This document shows, in pieces, positions 27,213-36,445 of a stretch of 64,000 nucleotides of DNA. The DNA lies in assembly GCF_002157875.1 (NCBI RefSeq), contig NZ_CP021376.1, forward strand, positions 2,374,501-2,438,500, given 5' to 3'. The notes below the pieces were generated by a model, which worked only from the letters and a program-made list of their open reading frames with translations, was not told the origin of the DNA and did no database searches. The position numbers were made by a program, and so were the translations under genes. This DNA comes from Oceanisphaera avium. Its GTDB lineage: Bacteria; Pseudomonadota; Gammaproteobacteria; Enterobacterales; Aeromonadaceae. Each line of letters opens with the position of its first letter. Within the stretch, counting starts at the first letter, position 1.

Positions 27213-29495
27213 ATGTTAGTGATTATCCATTTATTAAAACATTCCATCTTATTATTAGCGATGTGCTGGTTGCTCACTTTAGTGGCACGTAATTGGGCGT
27301 TAAATGATAAAGCCACTAAAAGTATTAATGGTACTTTATTTGGCTTGGCGGCGGTGGCCGCCATGATGACTGCGATTGAGTTAGAAAGCGGCTGGATCTT
27401 TGATGCCCGCAGTGTCATTTTGAGCGTGGCCGCCTTAATGGGTGGCCCTTTGGTGGCTGCCATTAGTCTTATTATTGCGGGCTGTTATCGAATATGGATT
27501 GGTGGCGCGGGGCAGACAGGCGGGGTGTTAGTCATCGTTTTGTCTGCAGGCATAGGTTTGGCTTATTACTATTTATACCGCCACGCTAAGGTAAAAAAAG
27601 CATGGTACTCATTATTAGCGTTTGGCTTTTTAGTGCATTTAGGCGTGGTAGGGACATACCTTTTATTACCCAATCCGAACCTAGGCCCCATGGCCGTTAC
27701 GGTGGGGCTACCTATGCTAGTGGTTATGCCCTTCGCCACCTTAGCTCTTACTTGGATGCTAGAAGAGATAAAAAGCCGCAGCCATTATGAGCGTGAGTTA
27801 TTAATTGCTGCCACTGCATTTGAAGTGCAAGCGGGCTTAATTGTTACGGATGAAAAAATCGCCATTCTTAGAGTTAACCCTGCTTTTAGTGAAATTTCTG
27901 GCTTTCATACCGCAGAGCTCATCGGAAAAGATACAAGCTTCTTAAGATGCGAGCAGCAGCCGAGTCAGGTTTATGAAGAAATAAGAACGCACTTAATTGA
28001 AACGGGGCGCTGGCAAGGTGAAATGCAAAGTCGGCGTAAAAACGGCGACAGTTATCCGGCCTGGGTTGGCATTAGTGTGGTGCGAGACCAAAAAGGGAAA
28101 GTGAGTAACTATGTGGCCTCGGTAGAAGATATGACGGAGTTTAAAGCGACTCAGGCTAAGTTACATGGCTTAACTTTTTCCGACTCACTGACCCACTTGC
28201 CAAATCGTAGTTTATTACTAAAGCGTATGCAGCATGCTATAGATGGCGCTCTTTATAAGGGCAATTATGTGGCTTTGCTGTTATTAGATATTGATGGCTT
28301 TAAAAGCATTAACGACTTGCATGGCCGTAAAGTGGGCGATCAAATGTTGTGTCAGTTAGCTAATCGCTTAAATGAAGCGATTTACCCTGGCGATACGGCC
28401 GCTCGTATCGGTGCTGATCAATTTGTGATCATGATGGAAAACTTAAGCCAGCATCGCCAAGTGGCGGCCGATCGCGCCGAACATTATGCGCTGCGCATTA
28501 AGCAAAACCTTGAGCAAGTTTATTCTATCGATGAATTGGCGCTACAACGGGGCATTAGCATTGGCATCACCTTATTTAATGATGCTAATGAACAAGCAGA
28601 TACCTTGTTGCAAGAAGCAGAGATGGCGCTCCACCAAGCGAAAGCTTCTTTTACTCAAGATATTCACTTTTTTGATTTGGCTATGCAAGAAGCGGCCAGT
28701 GCCCGCATTCGCTTAGAAGAAGATATTCAGCGCGGTATTAGCGCCCATGAGTTTATTCCTCATTTTCAGCCGCAATTTAATCACACTGGTAAAGTGATAG
28801 GCGCAGAAGCACTGGCGCGTTGGCAGCATCCGGAGCAAGGTTTATTGGCTCCCTTTGCTTTTATTGAAGTGGCTGAACAAGCAGGCTTAGTGGATTTAAT
28901 TGATTTGCAAATGCTAGAGCAAGCCTGTTGTCAGCTAGCGCAGTGGCAAGCACAGCCCAGTAGTGCAGAGTTAGTGTTAGCAGTAAATTTAAGTGCCCGC
29001 CTTTTATACCAACCGCACTTTGTAGATACGCTACAGCGTTTCTTAACCCAAACCGGTGCCGATGCTCATTATTTAAAACTAGAATTAACAGAAACTATGC
29101 TGCTCGATGATATGGAAAAAGCCGTGATTCGTATGCAAGCACTGCGCGTGTTAGGTATTCGCTTTTCTATTGATGATTTTGGCACTGGCTATTCCTCACT
29201 GTCTTACTTACAAAAGTTACCCTTGAGCCAGCTAAAAATTGACCAATCTTTTGTCCGCGAGCTAACAGAAGAACAAACCAGCAGCGTAGCGATTATTAAG
29301 GCAATTTGCGCGCTGGCCAATAGCTTGCAGCTCGCTGTTATTGCCGAAGGGGTAGAAACTCAAGCTCAGTATCAAAAGCTATTAGGGCTGGGCTGTCAGC
29401 ATTTTCAAGGTTATTTATTTGCCCGCCCTATGGCTATTAATGATTTTACTGCCTTGCTGGAAGAACAAGCCGCCCCCTTAGCGGTGCAAATATAG
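27213..29495 (+). CDS. Membrane 5TMR-LYT / PAS / degenerate GGDEF / EAL protein, probable c-di-GMP phosphodiesterase
   Basis: The 760-residue protein has a LytS-like membrane sensor (about 1-190; FDARSVILSVAALMGGP and GCYRIWIGG are typical of 5TM-5TMR_LYT), a PAS domain (about 200-315; NPAFSEISGF), a GGDEF domain (about 325-485) and an EAL domain (about 500-750). The GGDEF motif is GADQF and no RxxD inhibitory site precedes it, so cyclase activity is unlikely. The EAL motifs are complete: EALARW, NLSARLL, ELTET, DDFGTGYSSL, KIDQSF and EGVET. I infer a c-di-GMP phosphodiesterase, with the GGDEF part perhaps sensing GTP. A single-gene unit. Confidence 0.9.
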   Translation: MLVIIHLLKHSILLLAMCWLLTLVARNWALNDKATKSINGTLFGLAAVAAMMTAIELESGWIFDARSVILSVAALMGGPLVAAISLIIAGCYRIWIGGAGQTGGVLVIVLSAGIGLAYYYLYRHAKVKKAWYSLLAFGFLVHLGVVGTYLLLPNPNLGPMAVTVGLPMLVVMPFATLALTWMLEEIKSRSHYERELLIAATAFEVQAGLIVTDEKIAILRVNPAFSEISGFHTAELIGKDTSFLRCEQQPSQVYEEIRTHLIETGRWQGEMQSRRKNGDSYPAWVGISVVRDQKGKVSNYVASVEDMTEFKATQAKLHGLTFSDSLTHLPNRSLLLKRMQHAIDGALYKGNYVALLLLDIDGFKSINDLHGRKVGDQMLCQLANRLNEAIYPGDTAARIGADQFVIMMENLSQHRQVAADRAEHYALRIKQNLEQVYSIDELALQRGISIGITLFNDANEQADTLLQEAEMALHQAKASFTQDIHFFDLAMQEAASARIRLEEDIQRGISAHEFIPHFQPQFNHTGKVIGAEALARWQHPEQGLLAPFAFIEVAEQAGLVDLIDLQMLEQACCQLAQWQAQPSSAELVLAVNLSARLLYQPHFVDTLQRFLTQTGADAHYLKLELTETMLLDDMEKAVIRMQALRVLGIRFSIDDFGTGYSSLSYLQKLPLSQLKIDQSFVRELTEEQTSSVAIIKAICALANSLQLAVIAEGVETQAQYQKLLGLGCQHFQGYLFARPMAINDFTALLEEQAAPLAVQI

Positions 29496-29515
29496 GCATT
29501 AAATATCTAATTTTA

Positions 29516-31411
29516 TTAAGAATTATCCGCAGTAACCGCTCTCTTTTTATCCCACATAATTATCGCTAATAACAAGGCTAACCCTCCTAAGCGTACCAAA
29601 GGATGCTCAATGAGCATGAGTGCCACTATGGCAAGGAGTAATCCTCTGGGTAAGACGCCTAAGCGCTTAAATAAACGACCTTCAATGCCACAAGCAAAGG
29701 CAATAATTAAGCCGATGGTGGCGGCAATCGCTAACGCAAACTGCCACGCACTATCATCGGCGCGCCATAATAAACCGGAATAGGCCATCATTAGCGGGAT
29801 CAGGAAAAAACCAAAGGCCAGCTTAAAAGCCTGCACCGCCGACTTCATAGGGGAAGCGCCAGCAATGCCGGCACCGGCAAAAGCCGCTAAGGCAATAGGC
29901 GGCGTAACGTTAGAAGTTTGCGATAGCCAAAAAACAATTAAGTGAGCGGTCAAGATGGGTAAGCCAAACTCATTGAGTGCAGGTACGGCCATTACTGAGA
30001 GCACAATATAGGCGGCGGTGACTGGTAAACCCATACCTAGAACGATAGCAGCTAAAGAAACCAAGATAAAAGCGCCCCATAAATAGCCTCCCGACCAAGC
30101 CAATAGCGCTTGAGTAAATTGTAGGCCAATGCCGGTTTGGCCTACGACTCCCACTACTAGCCCAGCGGTCGCACAAGCGGCACTGATCGGTAAAATCATC
30201 AACGCGCCTTCACGAAGGCCTGCTAAAATTACCGAAAACGGCACCCAAGTGGCACGCCTACTGTAGGTAGCGATAATAATGGCTAAACATCCTGCCAGCC
30301 CTACCAAGACCGGTGAATAACTCATTAATAGTAAGGTAGTGATCATGATCAGAGGTAATAAATAGTGCCAACCTTGTTTAACCACCACCGCGAGTTTTTG
30401 TACATTATCCATGCCCTTTAAGCCCAACTTGCAGGCCATTAAATGTACATAAAGTAAGGTGCAAAAAAAGTAGAGAATAGCGGGTGCAATAGAGACTAAG
30501 AGGATCTCGGCATAGGGCAAGCCGGTGAATTGTGCCATCACAAAGGCCCCAGCACCCATCACAGGTGGCATAATTTGCCCGCCGGTGGAGGCAGCCGCTT
30601 CAATCCCTGCGGCTTGCTCAGGCTTATAGCCCAGCTTTTTCATCATTGGAATGGTTAAGGCGCCGGTGGTCACCGTATTAGCGATAGCCGAGCCGGAAAT
30701 AGAGCCTAACGCGGCCGAGGCTAAGACCGAGGCTTTAGCCGGACCCCCGCGGTAGCGACCGGCGATAGCAAAAGCGCAATCAATAAAAAACTGACCCGCC
30801 CCCGTCACTTGTAATAAAGCACCAAACAACACAAATACAAACACTACGCCTGCGGCTATGGCGAGTGGCGCACCAAACACGCCATTAGTAGAGAACACAT
30901 GAAAGCGAATAATTTCTTGTAAATCAAAACCTTTACTGGCGAAGTCATTAGGCAGCACATCACCTAACATGGCATAAGCTAAAAATAAGATGGCGATGGC
31001 GCTCATTACCCAGCCCACGGTGCGCCGGGTGGCCTCCAGTAGTAATACAATGAGTACGCTACCAGCATATAAATCTATGCTGCCTAAGCCATCAAATAAA
31101 AAGCTCAAATCATTATAATCAAAATTCGATAAGCGAAATCCCAACCAAGCACTCACCGCCGCGCAAATAAAGTCCACCATCCGCCCCATTAAGTATAAAG
31201 ACGGTGGGGCGGTACGTGCCAAGATAGGATTGACTAAAAAAATAAGTACCAAGACCCAACTTAAATGGATAGGTAAAAATACTGGTGCCGATAGTTCAGC
31301 GACTAAGCCATGCCAAATCTGAAATAGCGTTAAGCCAATGGCAATAGCGCCAATAAGATAATCAAACCCGCCTAAGCGGGCGGGTGTGGGAGCAAGGGTC
31401 TCTGGCTGCAT
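29516..31411 (-). CDS. TAXI-type TRAP transporter fused permease
   Basis: The 631-residue protein has about sixteen hydrophobic segments and corresponds to the fused small (DctQ-like) and large (DctM-like) subunits found in TAXI-TRAP systems. Signatures include GSISGSAIANTVTTGALTIPMMKKLGY near 235-260 and GIEAAASTGGQIMPPVMGAGAFVMAQ just after (given in parts), and GLPVTAAYIV in the second half. It uses the sodium gradient to import a solute delivered by the binding protein encoded 5 bases upstream. The 3' end is 20 bases from the convergent phosphodiesterase gene. Confidence 0.93.
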   Translation of the reverse strand: MQPETLAPTPARLGGFDYLIGAIAIGLTLFQIWHGLVAELSAPVFLPIHLSWVLVLIFLVNPILARTAPPSLYLMGRMVDFICAAVSAWLGFRLSNFDYNDLSFLFDGLGSIDLYAGSVLIVLLLEATRRTVGWVMSAIAILFLAYAMLGDVLPNDFASKGFDLQEIIRFHVFSTNGVFGAPLAIAAGVVFVFVLFGALLQVTGAGQFFIDCAFAIAGRYRGGPAKASVLASAALGSISGSAIANTVTTGALTIPMMKKLGYKPEQAAGIEAAASTGGQIMPPVMGAGAFVMAQFTGLPYAEILLVSIAPAILYFFCTLLYVHLMACKLGLKGMDNVQKLAVVVKQGWHYLLPLIMITTLLLMSYSPVLVGLAGCLAIIIATYSRRATWVPFSVILAGLREGALMILPISAACATAGLVVGVVGQTGIGLQFTQALLAWSGGYLWGAFILVSLAAIVLGMGLPVTAAYIVLSVMAVPALNEFGLPILTAHLIVFWLSQTSNVTPPIALAAFAGAGIAGASPMKSAVQAFKLAFGFFLIPLMMAYSGLLWRADDSAWQFALAIAATIGLIIAFACGIEGRLFKRLGVLPRGLLLAIVALMLIEHPLVRLGGLALLLAIIMWDKKRAVTADNS

Positions 31412-31416
31412 TAGGC

Positions 31417-32349
31417 TTAGTTACCTTGTTGCTTATCTAGAAAAGCTTGAGTGCTGGTATGTAGCGGTACACCGGCTAAGCGGTCTATATTTTCTAAGGT
31501 GGTATTTTTAGCATCACTGATAGAGCGTTGCACCTTGTCCATATTGGCAAAGGCGGTTTCAATCATTTGCTCTGCTAATTTAGGGTCTAAGTCTTTCTTC
31601 ACCACTAACACATTCCATACTGCCGGAGCGGTAAAAGCGGGAACCTTATTGTAGGTGTCTGCAGCAATCTCCATTCCTGCATAAGCTGGCAGGGCGGTAT
31701 TAATTTTTGTTAGCTCGTCCTCACTAAAGGAAAGAATTCGGATATTACGAGTTAAAGCCAATTCAGTAATAGCACCCACGCCGGCGCTACCAATAATGAC
31801 ACCCGCATCAATTTGGCCGTTAGAAAGGGCTTCTGTGGTTGCGGTGTAGTTAAGACTTTGCGCCTTAAAATCTGCTTCGCTCATGCCTAACGCTTTTAAG
31901 ATATTAGTAGCGCCAACGCGTGTCCCCGAACCCGGTGCACCCACAGAGACTTTTTTACCTTTTAAGTCCGCTACTGAATGAATATTAGAGTCGGCGGCAA
32001 CCATAAACTGCACTACGTTTGGATAGAGTGCGAATAATACGGCAACATCCATAGGGCGCTTAAAAGGCGCTTCGCCTTCTACCGCAGCGAGTACTGAGTC
32101 TCCCATGGCAATCCCAGCTAGTTGTTGGCCAGAGGCGACTTTAATAACGTTCTCCACCGAGGCTGCGGTAACTTCAACCCGCATATTAAAGTCATCGATA
32201 TTTTTATTCCAAATCTGTGCCAGCATGCCCCCTAGAGGATAATAAGTACCGCTTTGGCTACCGGTGCCTATTGTATAATTAGCGGCAGTGACGGGTAATG
32301 CGATGGCCAAGGTGGCCGCTACTAAGGCGCGCTTAAACCAAACTGTCAT
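31417..32349 (-). CDS. TAXI-family TRAP transporter solute-binding protein
   Basis: The 310-residue protein has a signal peptide (FKRALVAATLAIALPVTAA, cleavage after about residue 22) and the TAXI opening YTIGTGSQSGTYYPLGG. A conserved KVSVGAPGSGTRVGATNIL block lies near 130-150. It binds a solute in the periplasm and presents it to the fused permease encoded directly downstream. Known TAXI substrates include glutamate and other small acids; nothing here identifies the ligand. Transcription probably starts in the 190-base gap before the glycosyltransferase. Confidence 0.93.
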   Translation of the reverse strand: MTVWFKRALVAATLAIALPVTAANYTIGTGSQSGTYYPLGGMLAQIWNKNIDDFNMRVEVTAASVENVIKVASGQQLAGIAMGDSVLAAVEGEAPFKRPMDVAVLFALYPNVVQFMVAADSNIHSVADLKGKKVSVGAPGSGTRVGATNILKALGMSEADFKAQSLNYTATTEALSNGQIDAGVIIGSAGVGAITELALTRNIRILSFSEDELTKINTALPAYAGMEIAADTYNKVPAFTAPAVWNVLVVKKDLDPKLAEQMIETAFANMDKVQRSISDAKNTTLENIDRLAGVPLHTSTQAFLDKQQGN

Positions 32350-32539
32350 AATATATTTCCTTATCAGTGAGCGATAAAACGATATTTGCTAAGGCTGAGC
32401 TTGCATGAATCAACGTTAGGCAAAGTGCTGGCTGTTAAAGACTATTGATGACTATAGGTAGTTATATTGTCAATGTGAGGTTGCGTAATTGTTAAGTTAC
32501 GCAGGCTGGTTGAACATCGATTTGTCTTTTAGCGGCATA

Positions 32540-33778
32540 TTAAGTATTGCCCGCGTTTTTGGCCGCAATCCATTGCGCCATGTATTGGGTGCTCTTCATG
32601 GTATGGTGGCGCAACATGCTACCGGTAAAATTCGCTAATCTGTGCTCTTCGAGATGGGCGGCTAAATAATGTAGCCGTTTAATTAAGCGCTCCCCCAGCA
32701 AAGTGGCGTTATAGCGCTGGCTTAATAATGGCTGAGTGGCGTGTTGAGCTTGCTGCCAGCAAGCCTTATCTTGATAGAGTGCCACGGCAGCATCGGCAAA
32801 CTGTTGCGCATGATTGATGTTGCTAACTACCACGCCTGGCCAAGGTTGCTCGCCCTGCATGCCTTCACTGCCAATAGCTGTGGTGACGCTGGGAGTATTA
32901 ACGAGCATGGCGTCCAACAACTTACCTTTTATGCCTGCGCCAAAGCGCAGTGGGGCTAAGCACACTCGAGCTTGCTCCATGACCTGCAAAGCGTCATCTG
33001 CCCAGCCTTTAATTAAAAAACCAGTGTTAGGATTATGTAGCGCCGTGGCTTTTGGTGGTGGATAGGAGCCATAAATATGTAACTCGGCAGTGGGGAGTTG
33101 CTTGCGGATCAAAGGCCAAATTTGTTGTAAATATAAAACAGCATCCCAGTTAGGGGCATGGCGAAAGTTACCTATGGTTATAAAGTGTTGGCGTTGCTCA
33201 AAGCTTAAGGTGGTAGCGGGTAGGGTGGTTTCCACCATAAAGGGGAGATGAAGCAGCAAGCTGGTATCGACCTTAAAGGTCTCTTGCAGCAGTTGCATTT
33301 CATAGTCGGAGATAATTAATGATAAATCACAGCGTAAAATAGCGGCAATTTCCCGCTTAGCAAGATCGCTAAATAAATAAGCTAAAGACATGTCTTGCTC
33401 GGCTTTTAACGCCTGATGACGCGCGTGGCGCAGGCATTGTAAGTCTTCAGTGTCTAAGACCCGTAGCGCATGAGGGCAGTGCTTTTCTACTCGCCAACCA
33501 AACTGCTCTTCCATCATAAAGCGGTCGAACATGACGATATCTGGAGAAAACTGGGTGATATAAGCGTCAAAGCTGTCGCAATTGAGCACGATTGATTGCT
33601 GGCTAATGCCCTCGGCCGCTAGGTCGGCCATATGCTCGGAGAGCTGTGCTGGGCTGGCAAATTCTACCTGCCAACCTTGGCGGCGATATAAACGCAGCAG
33701 CGATAGCATATGGCTGCCTGCCGCCGAAGAATTAGGCTCAGGCCAGACGTAACCGATCACCAGCACGCGAGTAGACAT
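32540..33778 (-). CDS. Glycosyltransferase, GT4-like
   Basis: The 412-residue protein has a Rossmann-like N-terminal half (VLVIGYVWPEPNSSAAGSHML) and a C-terminal GT-B half with FITIGNFRHAPNWDAVLYL, LHIYGSYPP, and the donor-site region PLRFGAGIKGKLLDAMLVNTPSVTT (described by its parts) near 285-310, with the acidic residue followed by GSEGM. It has no membrane segment. The acceptor is unknown; the nearby surface-protein genes hint at envelope polysaccharide or glycan work, but that is inference. A single gene; the small His-rich protein gene is divergent. Confidence 0.83.
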   Translation of the reverse strand: MSTRVLVIGYVWPEPNSSAAGSHMLSLLRLYRRQGWQVEFASPAQLSEHMADLAAEGISQQSIVLNCDSFDAYITQFSPDIVMFDRFMMEEQFGWRVEKHCPHALRVLDTEDLQCLRHARHQALKAEQDMSLAYLFSDLAKREIAAILRCDLSLIISDYEMQLLQETFKVDTSLLLHLPFMVETTLPATTLSFEQRQHFITIGNFRHAPNWDAVLYLQQIWPLIRKQLPTAELHIYGSYPPPKATALHNPNTGFLIKGWADDALQVMEQARVCLAPLRFGAGIKGKLLDAMLVNTPSVTTAIGSEGMQGEQPWPGVVVSNINHAQQFADAAVALYQDKACWQQAQHATQPLLSQRYNATLLGERLIKRLHYLAAHLEEHRLANFTGSMLRHHTMKSTQYMAQWIAAKNAGNT

Positions 33779-33861
33779 GGTCGCTCTCCAAAATAATTTG
33801 TGCGCCTGATTATGCAGGCCTAATCTTTAAGGAGAGCGATTTTACCATCGAGGAAAAATTT

Positions 33862-34203
33862 ATGATGAAATTATCGATAGCTTCCTTGTTAGTGACTGCC
33901 ACCTTAATAATATGTACCAGTCAGGGCATAGCAGATCAGCGCCACTATCAACAACACCATCAACACAACCGCCATCATCAATATCAAAATCAGCAGCGTC
34001 ATCCCCACCATAACGAGGGTAGCCGTACGGTAGTAACGAAAGAGATCACCGAAAATGGCGTGGTTATTCATAAGCGTGTAACTACCCACAATGGCGTGAC
34101 TTACACCTTAGATAAAGAAATTAAAAAAGGTCCTCGTGGTGAAGTTAACATAGAAAAAAGCAGCGAGGGGCAGCTAATTGAACGTCGCCAGCCTGCACGA
34201 TAA
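33862..34203 (+). CDS. Small secreted histidine-rich protein, family member 1
   Basis: The 113-residue protein has a signal peptide (SIASLLVTATLIICTSQGIA, cleavage near residue 24) and a His/Gln-rich stretch (about 28-50, with some 12 His) that could bind metal. A C-terminal block holds TKEITENGVVIHKRVTT, NGVTYTLDKEI and GPRGEVNIEKSSEG. The C-terminal block resembles that of the protein at 37170-37466 in spacing and residues, so the two are probably paralogues. The ribosome site GAGGAA precedes the ATG. The stop codon directly abuts the stop codon of the convergent rsuA-like gene with no gap. Function unknown. Confidence 0.8.
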   Translation: MMKLSIASLLVTATLIICTSQGIADQRHYQQHHQHNRHHQYQNQQRHPHHNEGSRTVVTKEITENGVVIHKRVTTHNGVTYTLDKEIKKGPRGEVNIEKSSEGQLIERRQPAR

Positions 34204-34905
34204 TTAGGTTTTCTTCGGTATGTGGGTCGCCATAACTTCTGCGGACGTTAAGTAACGCCACTCTCTCGGCGCTAGATCTAACTGTAAATTGCCGACTTGC
34301 TCTCTGTGTAAGGCCAGCACCTTATTATTCACGGCGGCGAACATCCGCTTTACTTGATGAAAGCGCCCTTCAGTTATGGTGAGCAAGACTTCTTTAGCCG
34401 TAACGGGTGTTAGGATTGCGGGCAGGGTGGGTTTAGCTTCGCCTTGTAATAAGATACCTTGCTTGAATAATTGCGCGGTATCGGTGGCCAGTTCAGATCG
34501 CAGCGTTACCCTATACACTTTGCGACAGCCACTTTGTGGATGAGTCAGCTGATAAGACCAGCGACCATCGTCGGTGAGTAGTACCAAGCCTGTGGTATCG
34601 GCATCTAAGCGGCCTACCAAATGAAGCAGCTCCGCTTTTTCTAAATCAAGATCACTAAATAAAGAGGGATAGGCGCCATCTTGGTGAGAGCATAAGGTGT
34701 TGAGTCGTTTATGCAGCATAATATAACGAGCGGGTCTAGGAGTGAGCCGTTGGCCAGCTAGTGAAATATTATTATGTTCATGCACTTGCTGAGCGGGGTT
34801 AGTACAAAGGTGGCCAGCGACTTGCACTTGTTGATTAGCAATATGAGTGCGGGCTTGGCTTAAGGTTAAATCGCTGCTGTAGCAAATATATTTATCAAGA
34901 CGCAT
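34204..34905 (-). CDS. rsuA: RsuA-family 16S rRNA pseudouridine synthase
   Basis: The 233-residue protein has an N-terminal S4 domain (MRLDKYICYSSDLTLSQARTHI in its first 22 positions) and the catalytic motif GRLDADTTGLVLLT with the active Asp near 106. GRFHQVKRMFAAVNNKV lies near 185-200. E. coli RsuA makes pseudouridine 516 in 16S rRNA and has 231 residues. The frame extends 57 codons upstream, but that part has no family similarity and the S4 domain begins at MRLDKY, so I start at 34905. Confidence 0.88.
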   Translation of the reverse strand: MRLDKYICYSSDLTLSQARTHIANQQVQVAGHLCTNPAQQVHEHNNISLAGQRLTPRPARYIMLHKRLNTLCSHQDGAYPSLFSDLDLEKAELLHLVGRLDADTTGLVLLTDDGRWSYQLTHPQSGCRKVYRVTLRSELATDTAQLFKQGILLQGEAKPTLPAILTPVTAKEVLLTITEGRFHQVKRMFAAVNNKVLALHREQVGNLQLDLAPREWRYLTSAEVMATHIPKKT

Positions 34906-35062
34906 AACAGCCCACGGCCGGTGTATTAAGAAAGAGCTAATCGAATAGGCGCTTAGCTTAAAGGATAAAGTGGTGCGTTTGAAATAATCTGAGTAGGTTT
35001 TTTTAAGATACTCGGGCCAGCGCTTAGAGGAGGCTGACCCGAGAGGAGTTAAGAGAAAATAT

Positions 35063-36445
35063 TTATAGTATTTCAATTATCATCGGATAATCACTTAAGG
35101 TGAGCTTAACAGTCTCAGTGTTAGAAAGGGTTTTAACAGCCATGGTGCCTTTGGTAATATCGTAAATACGCACTTTTTCTTGGGCCTTAGCAAACTTTAC
35201 CACCACCTCTTCTGAGCCCGATACCTTTTCGCCCCAGACGACGAGCTCAAAGGTTCCATCGCTCTTTTGCAATAAGAGATCATGAACTGTCTTAGGCTGG
35301 TTAGGCAGCTCATAAGCCAGTGAGCTTAGAGGGGAGCTGTGTTTTTTATCCGCTAAAATATGCGTTAAATTATGTAAGTAATCTGCCGCCTTTCTCGGGC
35401 TATAATCTGGCTTATATAAACCAAATTTCTGATTACCTCCTTCATCTACTCGGTCTCGTAAGAGATACAGCGCGGTATAACTCCAGCCTCGTTTAAACTG
35501 CGCTAAATACATGTTAACGATTAACCGAGCATGTTTTTCTTCATTAATTTCACCTTCAATACGCAGCCCTGTTTCAGTGGTGACTCTGGGTAATGATGAT
35601 AGCGCTTGTTCATCATAGCCTGGGAAGGAGCGAAACCACGTTTTGCCATAATGCTCATAAAGGCTAGATACTCGACTATGAGGGCCAGGATCAGCCGCAC
35701 TCCAAGTTTGATTATCTGCAAGATGTGGATTTTTGGGATGAATAATGTAGTTGTGCACATTAGCAAAGTCGGCATATTTAGTACCGGCGGGCAACAAAGC
35801 ATCTGCGCCTTCAGGGATTTCTAAATACTGTAAACCGGCGTTATCAGATTGAGCGCCATTTTCACTGATATGCCAAACTGGAATATCGGCTAAATCAGGG
35901 TCGCTTTTAACGGCTTGGTATAAGTCTTTTTGTAGCTTAGCGACTGGCAACCATGAGTGAGCTTGGCCCGCGCCCTTTTGCTCTTGGTATTTAATTCCCC
36001 AATTATTAGGCTCGTTGACTCCCTCGAGTGCTAACAGCGCATCTTGTGCCGCCAACTGTTTACCGTCTTTAATAAGACGCGCAATATCAGTGCCGCCGCT
36101 TAATAAGCCATAACTAAACTTCACTCCGGTGTCTTTATGCAAAGACAGCAAATCAGCAAGGGGAGCATTAGTTTCATAACCGGTACGAATCCAACGCACC
36201 CCTGTGTAATCGAGCGCGTTACGGGTTTGTTTAAGTCGCTCTCCGCGTCGTGAAACAGCGGTATTAGCACCGATACTATTTAAAAACTCATTGGCACTGG
36301 TGGCTGTCACTGGCGATGGTGAAGTGTTTTCCGCGCTTGCGTAGGCACTTAAGGGCACACTAAAGACAAGTGCCGTCGCTAACATTAACGGCGTAAAGGG
36401 AGAAATAGTAGGTGATGACAGCTGCTGAGGCCTTTTGTTTTTCAT
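35063..36445 (-). CDS. Secreted glycoside hydrolase (clan A-like), family not assigned
   Basis: The 460-residue protein has a signal peptide (about 1-37, ending SAYASA) and a TIM-barrel glycosidase pattern: VRWIRTGYE near 82, LEGVNEPNNWG near 139 with the likely acid/base Glu, and TTETGLR near 289 with the likely nucleophile Glu. A small beta-sandwich-like C-terminal part (about 380-460) follows. The NEP and ETG motifs are typical of clan GH-A. I cannot name the family or the substrate; similar proteins are often annotated only as glycosyl hydrolase. It probably acts on a polysaccharide in the periplasm or outside the cell. The upstream 724 bases contain no gene but several dyads. Confidence 0.75.
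   Translation of the reverse strand: MKNKRPQQLSSPTISPFTPLMLATALVFSVPLSAYASAENTSPSPVTATSANEFLNSIGANTAVSRRGERLKQTRNALDYTGVRWIRTGYETNAPLADLLSLHKDTGVKFSYGLLSGGTDIARLIKDGKQLAAQDALLALEGVNEPNNWGIKYQEQKGAGQAHSWLPVAKLQKDLYQAVKSDPDLADIPVWHISENGAQSDNAGLQYLEIPEGADALLPAGTKYADFANVHNYIIHPKNPHLADNQTWSAADPGPHSRVSSLYEHYGKTWFRSFPGYDEQALSSLPRVTTETGLRIEGEINEEKHARLIVNMYLAQFKRGWSYTALYLLRDRVDEGGNQKFGLYKPDYSPRKAADYLHNLTHILADKKHSSPLSSLAYELPNQPKTVHDLLLQKSDGTFELVVWGEKVSGSEEVVVKFAKAQEKVRIYDITKGTMAVKTLSNTETVKLTLSDYPMIIEIL

Noticed and set aside
34906..35076. 57-codon N-terminal extension of the rsuA-like gene
   Set aside because: It has no family similarity, and the S4 domain begins at the ATG at 34905.
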